Origin: Hormiphora californensis
Lineage: Eukaryota; Ctenophora; Tentaculata; Cydippida; Pleurobrachiidae
Assembly (NCBI GenBank): GCA_020137815.1
Contig: CM035351.1
Location: 6,789,315-6,853,314, forward strand
Reading direction: 5' to 3'
DNA: 64,000 nt
A program made the translations under genes and the position numbers. The notes beneath the pieces are model-generated. The model saw only the letters and a program-made list of their open reading frames with translations, was not told the origin of the DNA and made no database searches. Of the stretch, positions 11,601 through 64,000 are shown piece after piece. Each line of letters begins with the position of its first letter. The first letter of the stretch is position 1.

Positions 11601-13641
11601 CGTACCCTTTCTTCTGTTTCCGGAAGGATCCATCAGGTAGGAGACACTTTCTTGTTGGTCATCAGATGTGATCCTTGTTCAAAAGTGAGGTCCTTCAAGT
11701 CCAACATCTCCTTGGGCTTGATGGCAGTCCCTCTACCACCTCCTCCTCTCCCATCTCCACATCCTCCTTCCTTCATCTCCTTCTTGCTGACTCGCTTGAC
11801 CGGCTAAAAATATATACAGGGTGTCAATATGTGGTTTAGAGAGAACAGTTCGAGAGAACTAGTAACATTAACTTACATTAGCGGAGGTGCTGTCCCCTAG
11901 AAGTTCAGTCTAGAATCGCAGCTCCCACCGGCGTAGACTTCATCTCTTCCTCTATCTCATGACGATCCTTCTCTGTCTCAGCTCGAGCTCGAAGGGTACA
12001 GAACAGGATTAGCTGCTTGTTCTGTCGACCAGCTTGATAATGTTGAAACAGATCGTATCCCAACAGGAGAACAAGTTTTGTCTCGCACTCTCGGTCGTCA
12101 TTTGTGGTTTTTAGGATTGTCAGAACTCGCTCTGCTTTTTCCTGAAGGGGGAATACCAAAAGGTCAGAAAACTAAATTAAACCCCAAAGTAGCTGCTTTT
12201 TATTCTTGTAATGTCTAACGACTAATTCCTGATTGGGAAAATATGATATCCCATTCAGTCGAAGGAAGTTACAATGTTAATCTGGGCTGTCTTTGATATG
12301 AACCGCTCAACGATAACGGCGGAACACTCGTATGAACAGTCCACTGTCCACTACCCGGTACCCACGACCCCGTCCCCCATCCAGACACCCCGCCCTACCC
12401 CCGCACCCTCACAAAACACAGACCTGGGAGACGTCAGCATCATTGTAGTGCTTATTGAGCTGTCTCTGTAGCCAGAACGCATCCACATCCCCTGGTTTAA
12501 TGTTCTCTCCAGAATCCACCCTCGGCAGTAGCTGCAGAGGAGAGACCGCTACCCTTCCCAGTGTCCAGGAGGGGTCCCTCTTCATCTGACTGGGCTCCAT
12601 CCTGGGATAGGGGTGTGGAGTTAGTTATGGTGCTGATCAGAACATCAAACAGTCAGAAGGTGTTAGAAACAGGTTTCGAGGATTTAAGGTCAGAATATTT
12701 ATTATTTAGAAAGGAAGAAATATGCCAGTAACATGTCTAAAACATGTTAGTAACACCAACCTGAACTTCATCAAGTTGTCCGTCCTTGTCCTCTTCCTCA
12801 TCGAAAACAACAGCCACCCCGTAGGTCTCATCTATAACATCCTCAGCATGGTCATCTTTACTGCCATAATCAGTCAACTTTCCCACCAGGTTCTCTAGCA
12901 CTGCAAACCTGGGGAGAGGGGCGGTGGTGAGCAGGGACCAAACTAGAGCTAAACAATAGGAGAGAGAGAAGGGAGAGAAAGGAGGTACATGACACATTTC
13001 AAAATTCTAAAAAGTAAAAGCACGCCAACCTGTCCTCAGTGATGTCCTCTAGAAGGTTCTTAACCTCACTCATCTGTTCCTTCCTGTTTCCAGTCTGTTT
13101 AATGGACAAGAGGACCTCATCAGCAGCACCCAACAGAATCTCACGGGGCTGTTCTCCGATATAGGACTGGATAAAACTCAGGACCACCTCAAAAACATGC
13201 CTTTGTTTCTCGTGTTCGGGGCGTGTAGGAGAGACCACTGAAGTCTGATTCTCCAACAGTGGATAGAAGACCGGTAGAGAACGCCTGCATTTGTTTCTCA
13301 TCCTCGTCACGCTTCTGTCTCTTGGCAGCCTGGGATGGGGGTGGACTAGGTAAAATGCGTGAATTAAAGGAAAATAGGAAAGTTTATTTCAGAAAAGAAC
13401 CGCACACAAAATATTAAAAATTTGTCCCACTATTTACCTTCTCAGAGGAGACCTCAGGAGCGGTGTTCCTCATAAATCTATCACCCATTTTGGATGTCTG
13501 TAACTTTCCAACAAGAGATAGCACCTCTCCCGTTGCCTCATCTCTCCCTCGTCGCTCAATGAGAGAGCGGTCAGCTTGGAGAACAAGGTTACTGTTCGCC
13601 TTGTATTCATACTGTAGAGATCTGGCAGTTTCATCCGCCAT
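5681..13641 (-). CDS. SNRNP200: U5 snRNP 200-kDa helicase (Brr2)
   Basis: Brr2 is the spliceosomal DExH helicase that unwinds U4/U6 during activation. About 11 exons run from the start ATG at 13641 ([13 protein letters not shown]) to the end VESSESEED. Approximate exons: 13641-13438, 13329-13030, 12908-12761, 12601-12424, 12141-11877, 11803-11176, 10753-7184, 7086-6869, 6762-6519, 6427-6280 and 6177-5681. Cassette 1 has Walker [13 protein letters not shown] box, SATLPNY, FVHSRKE and GRAGRPQ. Cassette 2 has [12 protein letters not shown] in place of DE(x)[10 protein letters not shown] and GRANRP, as expected for the inactive second cassette. Each is followed by winged-helix and Sec63 regions. 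Single-base shifts break the frame near 13203, 12556, 11907, 11649, 8419 and 8202. At several of these, removing one base restores residues identical to human Brr2 (for example DILSRRWK), so the locus is judged functional and the shifts likely assembly errors. Confidence 0.95.
10754..11175 (-). other. Longest SNRNP200 intron
   Basis: About 420 bp, several times longer than the other introns of this gene. It contains purine-rich DNA (AGAGAGA words at 10890-10970) and no coding evidence. It separates the cassette 1 Walker A exon from the exon with the DEIH box. Confidence 0.6.
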
Positions 13642-13841
13642 CTCTATAGAGGGGTGGTGGGAATTTAGGGGTGGGGAATGGACATTGTGACTATTTTTCG
13701 GGCAAATCTGTGAGAACAGAATGTGGAATTGGGTTCTTTTGTCAGGATTTGAATCGAGAGACAAGAGGGATGTTGTAGAAAGTCAAAAAGATAAAACACG
13801 CAACTTCTTTTCGGCTATAAATAAAATTAAAAAACTGAAAT

Positions 13842-14273
13842 TTACTCAGCAGCCATGGCTTCCTCCTCGGTGATTTTGCCCTTGTCTGTCCTCTTCTTGG
13901 ACCTGTCTTTCCTCTCGAGGATAGCCCTCCTGTCCTTGTCCAACTTCAGCTTGGAGATCTCAACCTTGGAGGCACTGATACCGACGGGAACGGTTGTTCC
14001 ATTGGCCTTCTCCCTCTGAACTCGCTCCACGTAGATGACCCACCTCTTCCTGTAGACGCTGATAACCTTGGCGAGCTGCTGGCTCTTGTACTGTCCCCGG
14101 GTGATCTGGACCTCATCGTCCTTTCGGATGGGCATGGACCTAACGTTGTACTTCTGTCGGAGCTCCTTGGAAGAGGGGGCTGTCATCAGCTTTCGTCGGA
14201 TGGAGCTGGGGGCGGTGAAATGGGCCTTCCTCTGCTTTCGCCTGGAGCTGGAGACATGCGTGTTGAATTTCAT
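13842..14273 (-). CDS. RPL26: 60S ribosomal protein L26 (uL24)
   Basis: An intact 143-residue frame starts [16 protein letters not shown] and contains [31 protein letters not shown], the KOW motif around [12 protein letters not shown], and [14 protein letters not shown]. Length and order match eukaryotic uL24 (145 residues in human), which binds 25S/28S rRNA near the peptide exit tunnel. The coding region is one exon. An acceptor-like tract ends about 18 bp upstream of the ATG, so the 5' UTR is probably spliced, as is common for ribosomal-protein genes. It lies only about 200 bp upstream of SNRNP200 on the same strand. No frameshift was seen here. Confidence 0.97.
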   Translation of the reverse strand: MKFNTHVSSSRRKQRKAHFTAPSSIRRKLMTAPSSKELRQKYNVRSMPIRKDDEVQITRGQYKSQQLAKVISVYRKRWVIYVERVQREKANGTTVPVGISASKVEISKLKLDKDRRAILERKDRSKKRTDKGKITEEEAMAAE

Positions 14274-14570
14274 GGTGCACCCGAACCGAGGCTACAAGAG
14301 AATTGGGTGGTTAGTTACAAGTAGAGACGAGTGGTTAGTGGTTAGAAGTGGTTGGTTTGGTCCTGAAAAAGAGGTGCAGGGTATGTAACAGAAAGCTAAG
14401 GTATAATATTTGTGAAACATTTAAATGGGCAAAACAATGAATTGAACACAGTAATATTTACAGCAAAAACATACACGCAAAAACCAACTAACTAACTACA
14501 TCACTCTACCAGAGATTAACTACTAGAGACACTACTACTACTTTTCACTTGACTAGTAGAAGGTTTCTCA
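14274..14570. other. RPL26 promoter/5' UTR and COPS1 3' UTR
   Basis: About 300 bp separate two minus-strand genes. It should contain the RPL26 transcription start and a 5' UTR intron that ends near 14292. I saw no further coding sequence. Confidence 0.4.
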
Positions 14571-15825
14571 TCATGCACTCATAGGTACACTGCTCTTCAC
14601 AACTAGTCCCGCCTTTAGAATTGCAGTTTTCACAATTAGTTCCTGTGTTTTGAAGTTGAGTGTATCACATAGTGCAACAACATCCTTCTGAATCTGATGT
14701 CTTCTCACATTTCTTAACCGCCGTTAGAACCTTAGTTGTAACTGTCTATTTTCACCCCCTCCCCTGCTACTAGATCCATCAATTCCAAGCTCTAACGCCT
14801 CCACAGATGTGTTAAAAGCAGTTGCCATTTTCACCATATCACAACACAGGATAGGGAGCAAAGTACTGTTTCATTGATTCAGGACCGGATAAAGGAATAC
14901 AGGTCGTCAATGTGGGGAGCCAGGAACAAGTCCAGTTTTAGTTCTCGTTTCAAGAGATCAAGAGATTGCAGACCAATATTGTAGCGCCGATTGTAGAAAG
15001 ATAAGATACAGTTTCTGAATGGTTGGCTGCATATCCAAATACTGTTTGAAGTTGTTGTTCTCGATCAATAGCCTCTGCAGATCTTTCCTTTTGAATGAAG
15101 CCAGGGCGCAGAGAGTGGTGTAAATGAGAAGTGAAAGTGGGGATATTATCTCAGTCGTTCCAGCTATCACACGGGATATTAAGGAAGGTTCGAGCTGCCT
15201 GATTATAATCTTTTAACGACATCTCTGTGAGTCCTTTAGCAAGCTGAATCCTTCTCAGGAACCTGGGATCTGTTTCATCAATATGTTCAGCCTTCTCCAC
15301 ATAGTTGTTAACTGATCTCCAGTGGAAGTGGTACACGTTAACCTTAATGAAGTTTAACAGGAACTCAAGAGTGTGGGTAACTGTTGAACCGTAGTCCCTA
15401 CTTTTCTGGTAATACTTAGTGGCGTTGCTGAGGTCGCCACAGTCATGGAAGTGGTCTCCCAACAACTGATTAGCACGGCGGATATTCTCTTTATCTTGTG
15501 TGACCTGGTACCCCTTGATATCTTGCTCCAGCCTGTCGACCTTGTTCAGCATGAATTTGGAAGTCTGAGTGATCCATTCCACGTTGATTGACATCCCTTC
15601 AGAGGGACAAGTGTTGTTCAGAGCATCGACTGCATCCGTGTACACGATGATATTTTTACACTCCATCGCAGTCTGGATCAACAGGCGATAGTTCTCACTG
15701 TTTGGACGAGAGTTGTCCACGTAGAATTTTAGTCGTTGTAAGCGGCAGTTGCCAGTGTACTGAGAAATGTAAGAGTCTAGGTCCATGCAGATAGCGCCAT
15801 TGCTGTCAATTTCCATTGCCTCCAT
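14571..15825 (-). CDS. GPS1: COP9 signalosome subunit 1 (CSN1/GPS1), 3' half frame-broken
   Basis: CSN1 is a PCI-domain scaffold subunit of the COP9 signalosome, which removes NEDD8 from cullins. The first 675 bp are an intact frame: MEAMEIDSNGAICMDLDSYI, LGDHFHDCGDLSNATKYYQKSRDY (the CSN1 signature region LGDHYxDCGDLSNAxKxYxRxRDY) and FIKVNVY. The rest is recognisable only by changing frame several times: EIISPLSLLIYTTLCALASF, FYNRRYN, LDLFLAPHIDDLY, MKQYFAPY, DMVKMATAFNTSVEAL, KIDSYN, then LNFKTQELIVKTAILKAGLV, to a stop near 14571. Breaks lie near 15147, 14999, 14880, 14842, 14795, 14735 and 14720. No intron was found. Either this segment of the assembly is poor or the gene is a decaying copy. 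The total length would be about 415 residues, shorter than human CSN1 at the C-terminus. Confidence 0.85.
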
Positions 15826-17822
15826 CGTTGAAGAGCTAGAAATGACGGTTTAGAGTATTTTGTAGACGGGAGAAACGAGAAAAATCTACACTAGCAAGAA
15901 GGTAGACAGGTAGGGAACCACGAACGAGCGTAACCGAGGTTCATGCGGGAGGGGAGGACGCAGGAATTGAGAATTCGCAAAACTCGGGTTTGAAAAAGTG
16001 CCGCAATTTGGCAAAAAGTTCAAATCGACCGACGCGTCGAGTTGCACGCGCGCAGAGCTGAAGCCGAGCAAATGCGCGCATCAACAAAATGCATTGTAAA
16101 TAAATAAATCTCGCCGCTTTAATAAACCTTGTCTTTTTGTGACTATTTGTGCCTATCTGTCTGTATATTCTGTCTCTGACTGTCCCTGACTGTCTCTGTC
16201 TGTCTCTGTCTGTCTCTGTCTGTCTCTGTCTGTCTCTGTCTGTCTCTGTCTGTCTCTGTCTGTCTCTGTCTGTCTCTGTCTCTGTCTGTCTCTGTCTGTC
16301 TCTGTCTGTCTCTGCCTGTCTCTGCATGTCTCTGTCTGTCTCTGTCTGTCTCTGTCTGTCTCTGTCTGTCTCTATCTGTCTCTGTCTATCTCTGTCTATC
16401 TCTGTCTGTCTCTGTCTGTCTCTGTCCGTCTCTGTCTGTCTCTATCTGTCTCTGTCTATCTCTCATGTCTATCTCTGTCTGTCTCTGTCTGTCTCTGTCT
16501 GTCTCTGTCACAGACAGTGTCTGTCTTTGTCTGTCTCTGGCTGTCTCTGTATATCTCTGTCTGTCTTTGTCTGTCTCTGGCTGTCTCTGTCTGTCTCTGT
16601 CTGCCTCTGTCTGCCTCTGTCTGTCTCTGACTGTCTCTGACTGTCTATTTCTGACTGCCTCTGTCCGTCTCTTTCTGTCTCTGTATATCCCTGTCTGTCC
16701 CTGTCTATGTCTCTGTCTGTCACTCTGCCTCTGTCTGTCTGTCTCTGTCTGTTTCTGCCTGTCTCTGTCTGTCTCTGTCTGTCTCTTCTGTCTATGTCTG
16801 TCTCTGACTGTCTCTGTCTGTCTCTATCTGTCTCTGTATTTTTTGTCTCTTTCACTTTCTCTATCTTCTTGGTGCTCCATAACATAAAATTAGTAATATC
16901 ATCCTGCGAAACAGTTCCAAAGTAGTACTGATAAGAATATGCTTTTACTTTTGAACAACACCCGTATAAATTCCATATGACTAGTAGCCACGAAGTACTT
17001 TCTTCTGAGAATTGTGGTATACACATGGTGGTATAATCACATTCCGCTTGCCCCTCAAGTGCTGCCGACCTCTCGGCCGCGTTGTAATGTGATATGCGAA
17101 CATGCCTCAAACCCCATTAGAGGTGAGAGGGACAGGGAGAAATGCCCCAGTGTGATTTGCTACGTATGTGCTCTGCTGCACATTATTGTTTTTTCAAATA
17201 AAATCAGTACTCAATTGATCTTTTTAGCTCAGTGACCGTTTCGATTTTCCTCGTTTCGATTTTATCAGCCACCTTTTTTAGTGCTGGCATGGTACAGTTC
17301 CGTGTTGGTTCGGGAGGTCATGTTACGTTTTATTAGTCTGAGTCATGGCCTAAATAGGCTAAAATCTTGAGTCCTGACCTTTGTAATCTGAATAATATTA
17401 TTAGGTCATTGGTACAGCATCACTAGAAACATGACTACAAGTGCTATTATTACAATCTCTGGCCGCCACCCTTTATTATTCTCCGCCCCAATATTCCCAT
17501 GATGCTGTTTTGCTGCTCCAGCCCTCTGTCAGGCCCTCCCTCTCTCTGATCTTTACTGGTCCTAATGACGCTATAACAGCAGCTGTGCTAGAAACACTCT
17601 TGACTTCTCCTCACCCTTGTTTCTCTCTTTACTTCTTAGCATGGGAGATAGAGAGAGAGGCGGATTAAGAGTCACCCTCTCTCTCTCTCTCTACCAACCT
17701 GTTGTTACTTTAACCCATTCTCCAGATCTATTTGTAGCTGTCTGATACTGATACAAAAACACCTGGCGTTCCGGTGGTCAACCTGCAGCTGATAATCCCT
17801 CTCCCTGTCTGCTTCAGTAATT
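15826..17822. other. Intergenic region between divergent COPS1 and GPCR genes
   Basis: The first ~250 bp (CpG-containing, GCGCGCG near 16048) are the likely COPS1 promoter. Next comes a long TCTG/TCTC array (listed separately). From 16860 to 17822 there is AT-rich DNA with a short TC run at 17670-17695 and the presumed promoter and 5' UTR of the plus-strand GPCR. Short open frames here lack codon structure or domain content. Confidence 0.5.
16141..16850. repeat. TGTCTCTGTC minisatellite, ~700 bp
   Basis: A nearly unbroken array of 6-10 bp units made of TGTC and TCTCTG words, diverging to the right. It produces Cys-Leu-Ser or Arg-Gln-Thr-Glu low-complexity frames on both strands, which were rejected as genes. 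Confidence 0.95.
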
Positions 17823-19224
17823 ATGACTTACATTGTGAACATTACCAACTCGACCTCTCCACAAGAGGACTACGGGAACGCGATAATGTATAAACGGGAC
17901 CCAACCAACTTTCTCTACGGCTCCCTGACTCTCTTCTCCTTCCTGTTTGGTTCACCTCTCAACCTCCTCTCACTCTACTACTTCTGTAGAAAACCCAAGC
18001 ACCTCTCAACCCTTGTTTACATCCCCATCACCCTGGTTGATGTGGTGATATGCCTGCTAGCTGGTCCCGTGGCCTACTCGTACCTAGCAGAGAGGGACCC
18101 TGGCTTGTTCTCTGTGTCTGTCTTCTGTCAACTGTGGGGGAACCTGTGGAACGCAATGGCACGGATGTCTGTATTCCTCGTGGCAGTTCTCAGTATTTCC
18201 AGGACTCTCTCCATGAGATATCCCTTCAGAAGGATCAGTAAGAGGAAGATAGTGGCGCTGATAATCGTGTATTCTGTGATCCAGGTCGTCCAAAGCACCA
18301 TTCCCTACTGGTTTGGGGCCGTCTACCACTACTATGACACCCATATTCAGTGTCAGTGGTTCTCTCATGTGAGTAGAGATAGGATATTGATTTTTGTGTG
18401 ATATCAAATTTCTAAATTTCTTTACTTTTCCTTCACTTAAACTTGAAAGGTACTGGGAAAGTACCCAACCAAAACCCACTAAAACTCCAAATCCCCCTCT
18501 AACCACCCTTCCTTCCTCCCAGGAGATTGAAGGTATCAGGGACAGGAACCTCGTCAAGATATTCTACAGCATCCTAATGTTCCTAGAGATGGCCCTACCA
18601 GTTCCTCCCATTATTATCAGCTGTCTAATCTCCGTCAGAGAGCTCCACAAAAACACTGGGACTTCGAAACAAGCTGTCACCCGGACAGTGATTCTCTTCA
18701 CCCTGACCTACATTGTTTTCAACATCCCATTCTGTACCTATTTCACCCTCGCCAATGTGGACAGATTTACCGGATTTCAGTACCACTTTTTCGGGTTCGA
18801 CGAGCCCAGCCACAATTTCCGGAGTTTCGTGGTCCTGATCAGTGTGATTTTGAACAGTACCGCTAACCCTGTGGTGTATCTGTGCCGGTTCAGGAGACTC
18901 AGACAGTTTATGGAGAGCCTGGTTGGGGGTCAGGGAGTGGGGCCTAACGTGTTCAATAGCACTGCCAGTGATTACCCCCGACCTGGTCGGGTGAGCATGG
19001 GAGTGGGACCTAGAATCAGTGTTGTGACCACTAGCCCTACCCTTCAGGGACTATCAAGAAGTCTGGGACCCAGGGCAGGGAGGAGGGTAAACCTGGTAGC
19101 AGGGACGATGAGCCTGGGTAAGGCATCTGGGGCTCGATTTGGATCTAGGAGCCCCAGTATGCCTTTAGTGATTGTGAACAATGCTGCTGAGACATTTTCT
19201 AACATTGGGGGAGGGCCTGATTGA
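17823..19224 (+). CDS. Rhodopsin-like (class A) GPCR, two exons
   Basis: Exons 17823-18368 and 18523-19224 join in frame across a GTGAGT...CAG intron and encode about 415 residues. The N-terminus has three N-glycosylation-like sites (NIT, NST). Seven hydrophobic helices are visible: TM1 around FLFGSPLNLLSLYYF, TM2 LVDVVICLLAGPVAY, TM3 ending SISRTLSMRYPF, TM4 KIVALIIVYSVIQVV, TM5 MALPVPPIIISCLI, TM6 VILFTLTYIVFNIPF and TM7 with NPVVY (class A NPxxY). The DRY triplet is replaced by SRT and TM6 lacks CWxP, so it is divergent. A Cys at the start of TM3 (FCQLW) and one in ECL2 (IQCQW) could form the usual disulfide. The C-tail is long and Gly/Ser/Pro-rich. The ligand is unknown. The frame is intact. 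Confidence 0.88.
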
Positions 19225-20282
19225 GTTTCGAGTGTTTTTGATACCATTTACCAAGTCCACTGTGTGTGCCACACACTTGTAATTGTGATCGAGTTTGGAT
19301 ACCACCTCACAGCCAACATTTTGTGTGATTGAGTTTCGTGTGAGTTGCCACATATTCATATTGTAGGGCGCCAAATGCAGTAGCCCTGTCACTGTCAGGC
19401 TCACATATGAAAATGAGTTAGGCTCGTGTGTGTATGGTACAGAAATGCGGATGTTGTACACTAAATATGTGAAGGGACAGCTGCTTCCATATGGTGATGC
19501 CATGTGCGTTTTATTTCTCCAGTTCGTAGTTACAAATCCCGGTGAAAGAGAGAGGGGGTGAGAGGAGGGACTGCTGTTTGGCGGAGCCGACCCCGTCTTA
19601 ATTCCCCAGCGTGATAGTGCGCTCAGATCGGGTCAGCGCCGCCAGACAGCTGAACTGTCGGCAAAAGAGGGAGGAAGGAGAAGAATTGTTTCACCGGGAT
19701 TTGTATTCTGTAAACTCAAAACAAGGTTCTTATTAATTGGAAAACAGTAAACGCAAACGTTAAACAGTAAACGTTCTACAAAAACGCTGAAAGTTCAGGC
19801 AAATCAAATGTGGGAGTAACTCTCAAAAACACAAACACAAACACAAAAAACACGTAAAAAACTACAAAATAAGGTCCTGCAGGGTCGGCATAAATAAAAA
19901 CACAACAAAAATAAAATAAGTTCGGTATAAATACAGACAGGGTCACATACAAAAGAAGGACAGAACTCGCCCACAAAAGAAGCTGTTACAGTTGGGTTGC
20001 GATGCCAACTTGTTGCCTCTCTCGGTTCGCAACAGGAGAGCTCTGGCCCTCTAAAAGTCTCTAAAACAAAAAAAACTGATGTCTACAGATTCACCAGACC
20101 AGCTGGTGAGTTAAACTAAAGAAAACTAAAGCTAATACAGAGTGTCCATGGCAACGAGAATTCACCCTGGCAACAGGGTTCATCTCGTCACCGGTTTAAA
20201 ATACAGAGTTCGTTTACAAAGTGTGCACGTGTGCAGGACATGCAGCAGAGATCCCACACGGTGCACGTTTACAGGTGGTCGA
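19225..20282. other. Intergenic region between convergent GPCR and giant receptor genes
   Basis: This holds the 3' UTRs of both genes. It is AT-rich with A-rich tracts near 19740-19930 and a GC-rich patch at 19560-19650. No gene was recognised. Confidence 0.5.
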
Positions 20283-20283
20283 G

Positions 20284-20382
20284 TGACGTCACAGAACATC
20301 GCGCTATGACGTCACCATGGCAACCACCACGTCACGTTGTGACATCACCATGGTAACCACGTGACGTCACGTCGTGACGTCA
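20284..20382. promoter_or_regulatory. Cluster of four CRE palindromes and two X-box-like sites in the 3' UTR
   Basis: Perfect TGACGTCA occurs at 20284-20291, 20307-20314, 20362-20369 and 20375-20382, the last touching the receptor stop codon. Between them are ACCATGGCAAC and ACCATGGTAACC, which match RFX X-box half and full sites, plus a degenerate CACGTCACG. CREB/ATF and RFX factors are known to bind such motifs. That they act here is inference. Confidence 0.5.

Positions 20383-64000
<43,618 letters not shown>

Noticed and set aside
8194-13641. SNRNP200 as a pseudogene because of its frameshifts
   Set aside because: All introns and helicase motifs are preserved, and single-base corrections return residues identical to conserved Brr2, so sequence error is more likely.
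16149-17110. Cys-Leu-Ser and Arg-Gln-Thr-Glu rich frames of 140-200 residues
   Set aside because: They follow the TCTG/TCTC minisatellite period in all frames and are not coding.

Overview
This window is animal nuclear DNA. The evidence is spliced genes with short GT-AG introns (mostly about 60-250 bp), a complete set of extracellular animal domains (MAM, LDLa, Ig, kringle, trefoil), rhodopsin-like receptors and single-copy eukaryotic housekeeping genes. The compact genes and many short introns fit a small-genome invertebrate, possibly a non-bilaterian animal (sponge, placozoan or cnidarian). The sequence alone does not name the phylum.

Layout. 1-1900: tandem and GA/TC repeats plus a decayed copy of one exon. 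1917-3253 (+): the 3' part of a membrane-protein gene. 3829-15825 (-): a tight run of housekeeping genes, namely an unknown single-exon gene, a C18orf32/UPF0729 homologue with an in-frame TGA at a conserved Cys codon, SNRNP200 (Brr2), RPL26 and COP9 signalosome subunit 1. 16141-16850: a TCTG/TCTC array. 17823-19224 (+): a two-exon GPCR. 20383 to the right edge (-): one giant type I membrane receptor gene that fills about 43.6 kb and whose N-terminus lies beyond the window.

The giant receptor has about 39 MAM units, 22 LDLa modules, 7 Ig domains, 3 kringles, one trefoil, one ricin-like beta-trefoil, a long Cys-rich ephrin-receptor-like stalk, one transmembrane helix and a tail with an FxNPxY internalisation motif. 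It is built as a repeated LDLa-MAM-(Ig)-MAM cassette that changes to LDLa-MAM near the membrane. The kringles and the beta-trefoil are nested inside MAM domains, always at the same internal junction. Its architecture resembles apical endosomal glycoprotein and MALRD1 proteins, so a scavenger or endocytic role is a reasonable inference. Three genes on the opposite strand lie inside its introns: a GPCR, a Cys/Tyr-rich membrane protein and a Ly6/uPAR-type protein.

Two features cut across the window. First, single-base frameshifts interrupt otherwise conserved reading frames in several genes, most often as one extra base; unpolished assembly is the likeliest cause, but this is untested. Second, the receptor's introns are full of tandem repeats built around GTTACCATGGTAAC, a perfect match to the RFX X-box palindrome, and several arrays overlap splice junctions.
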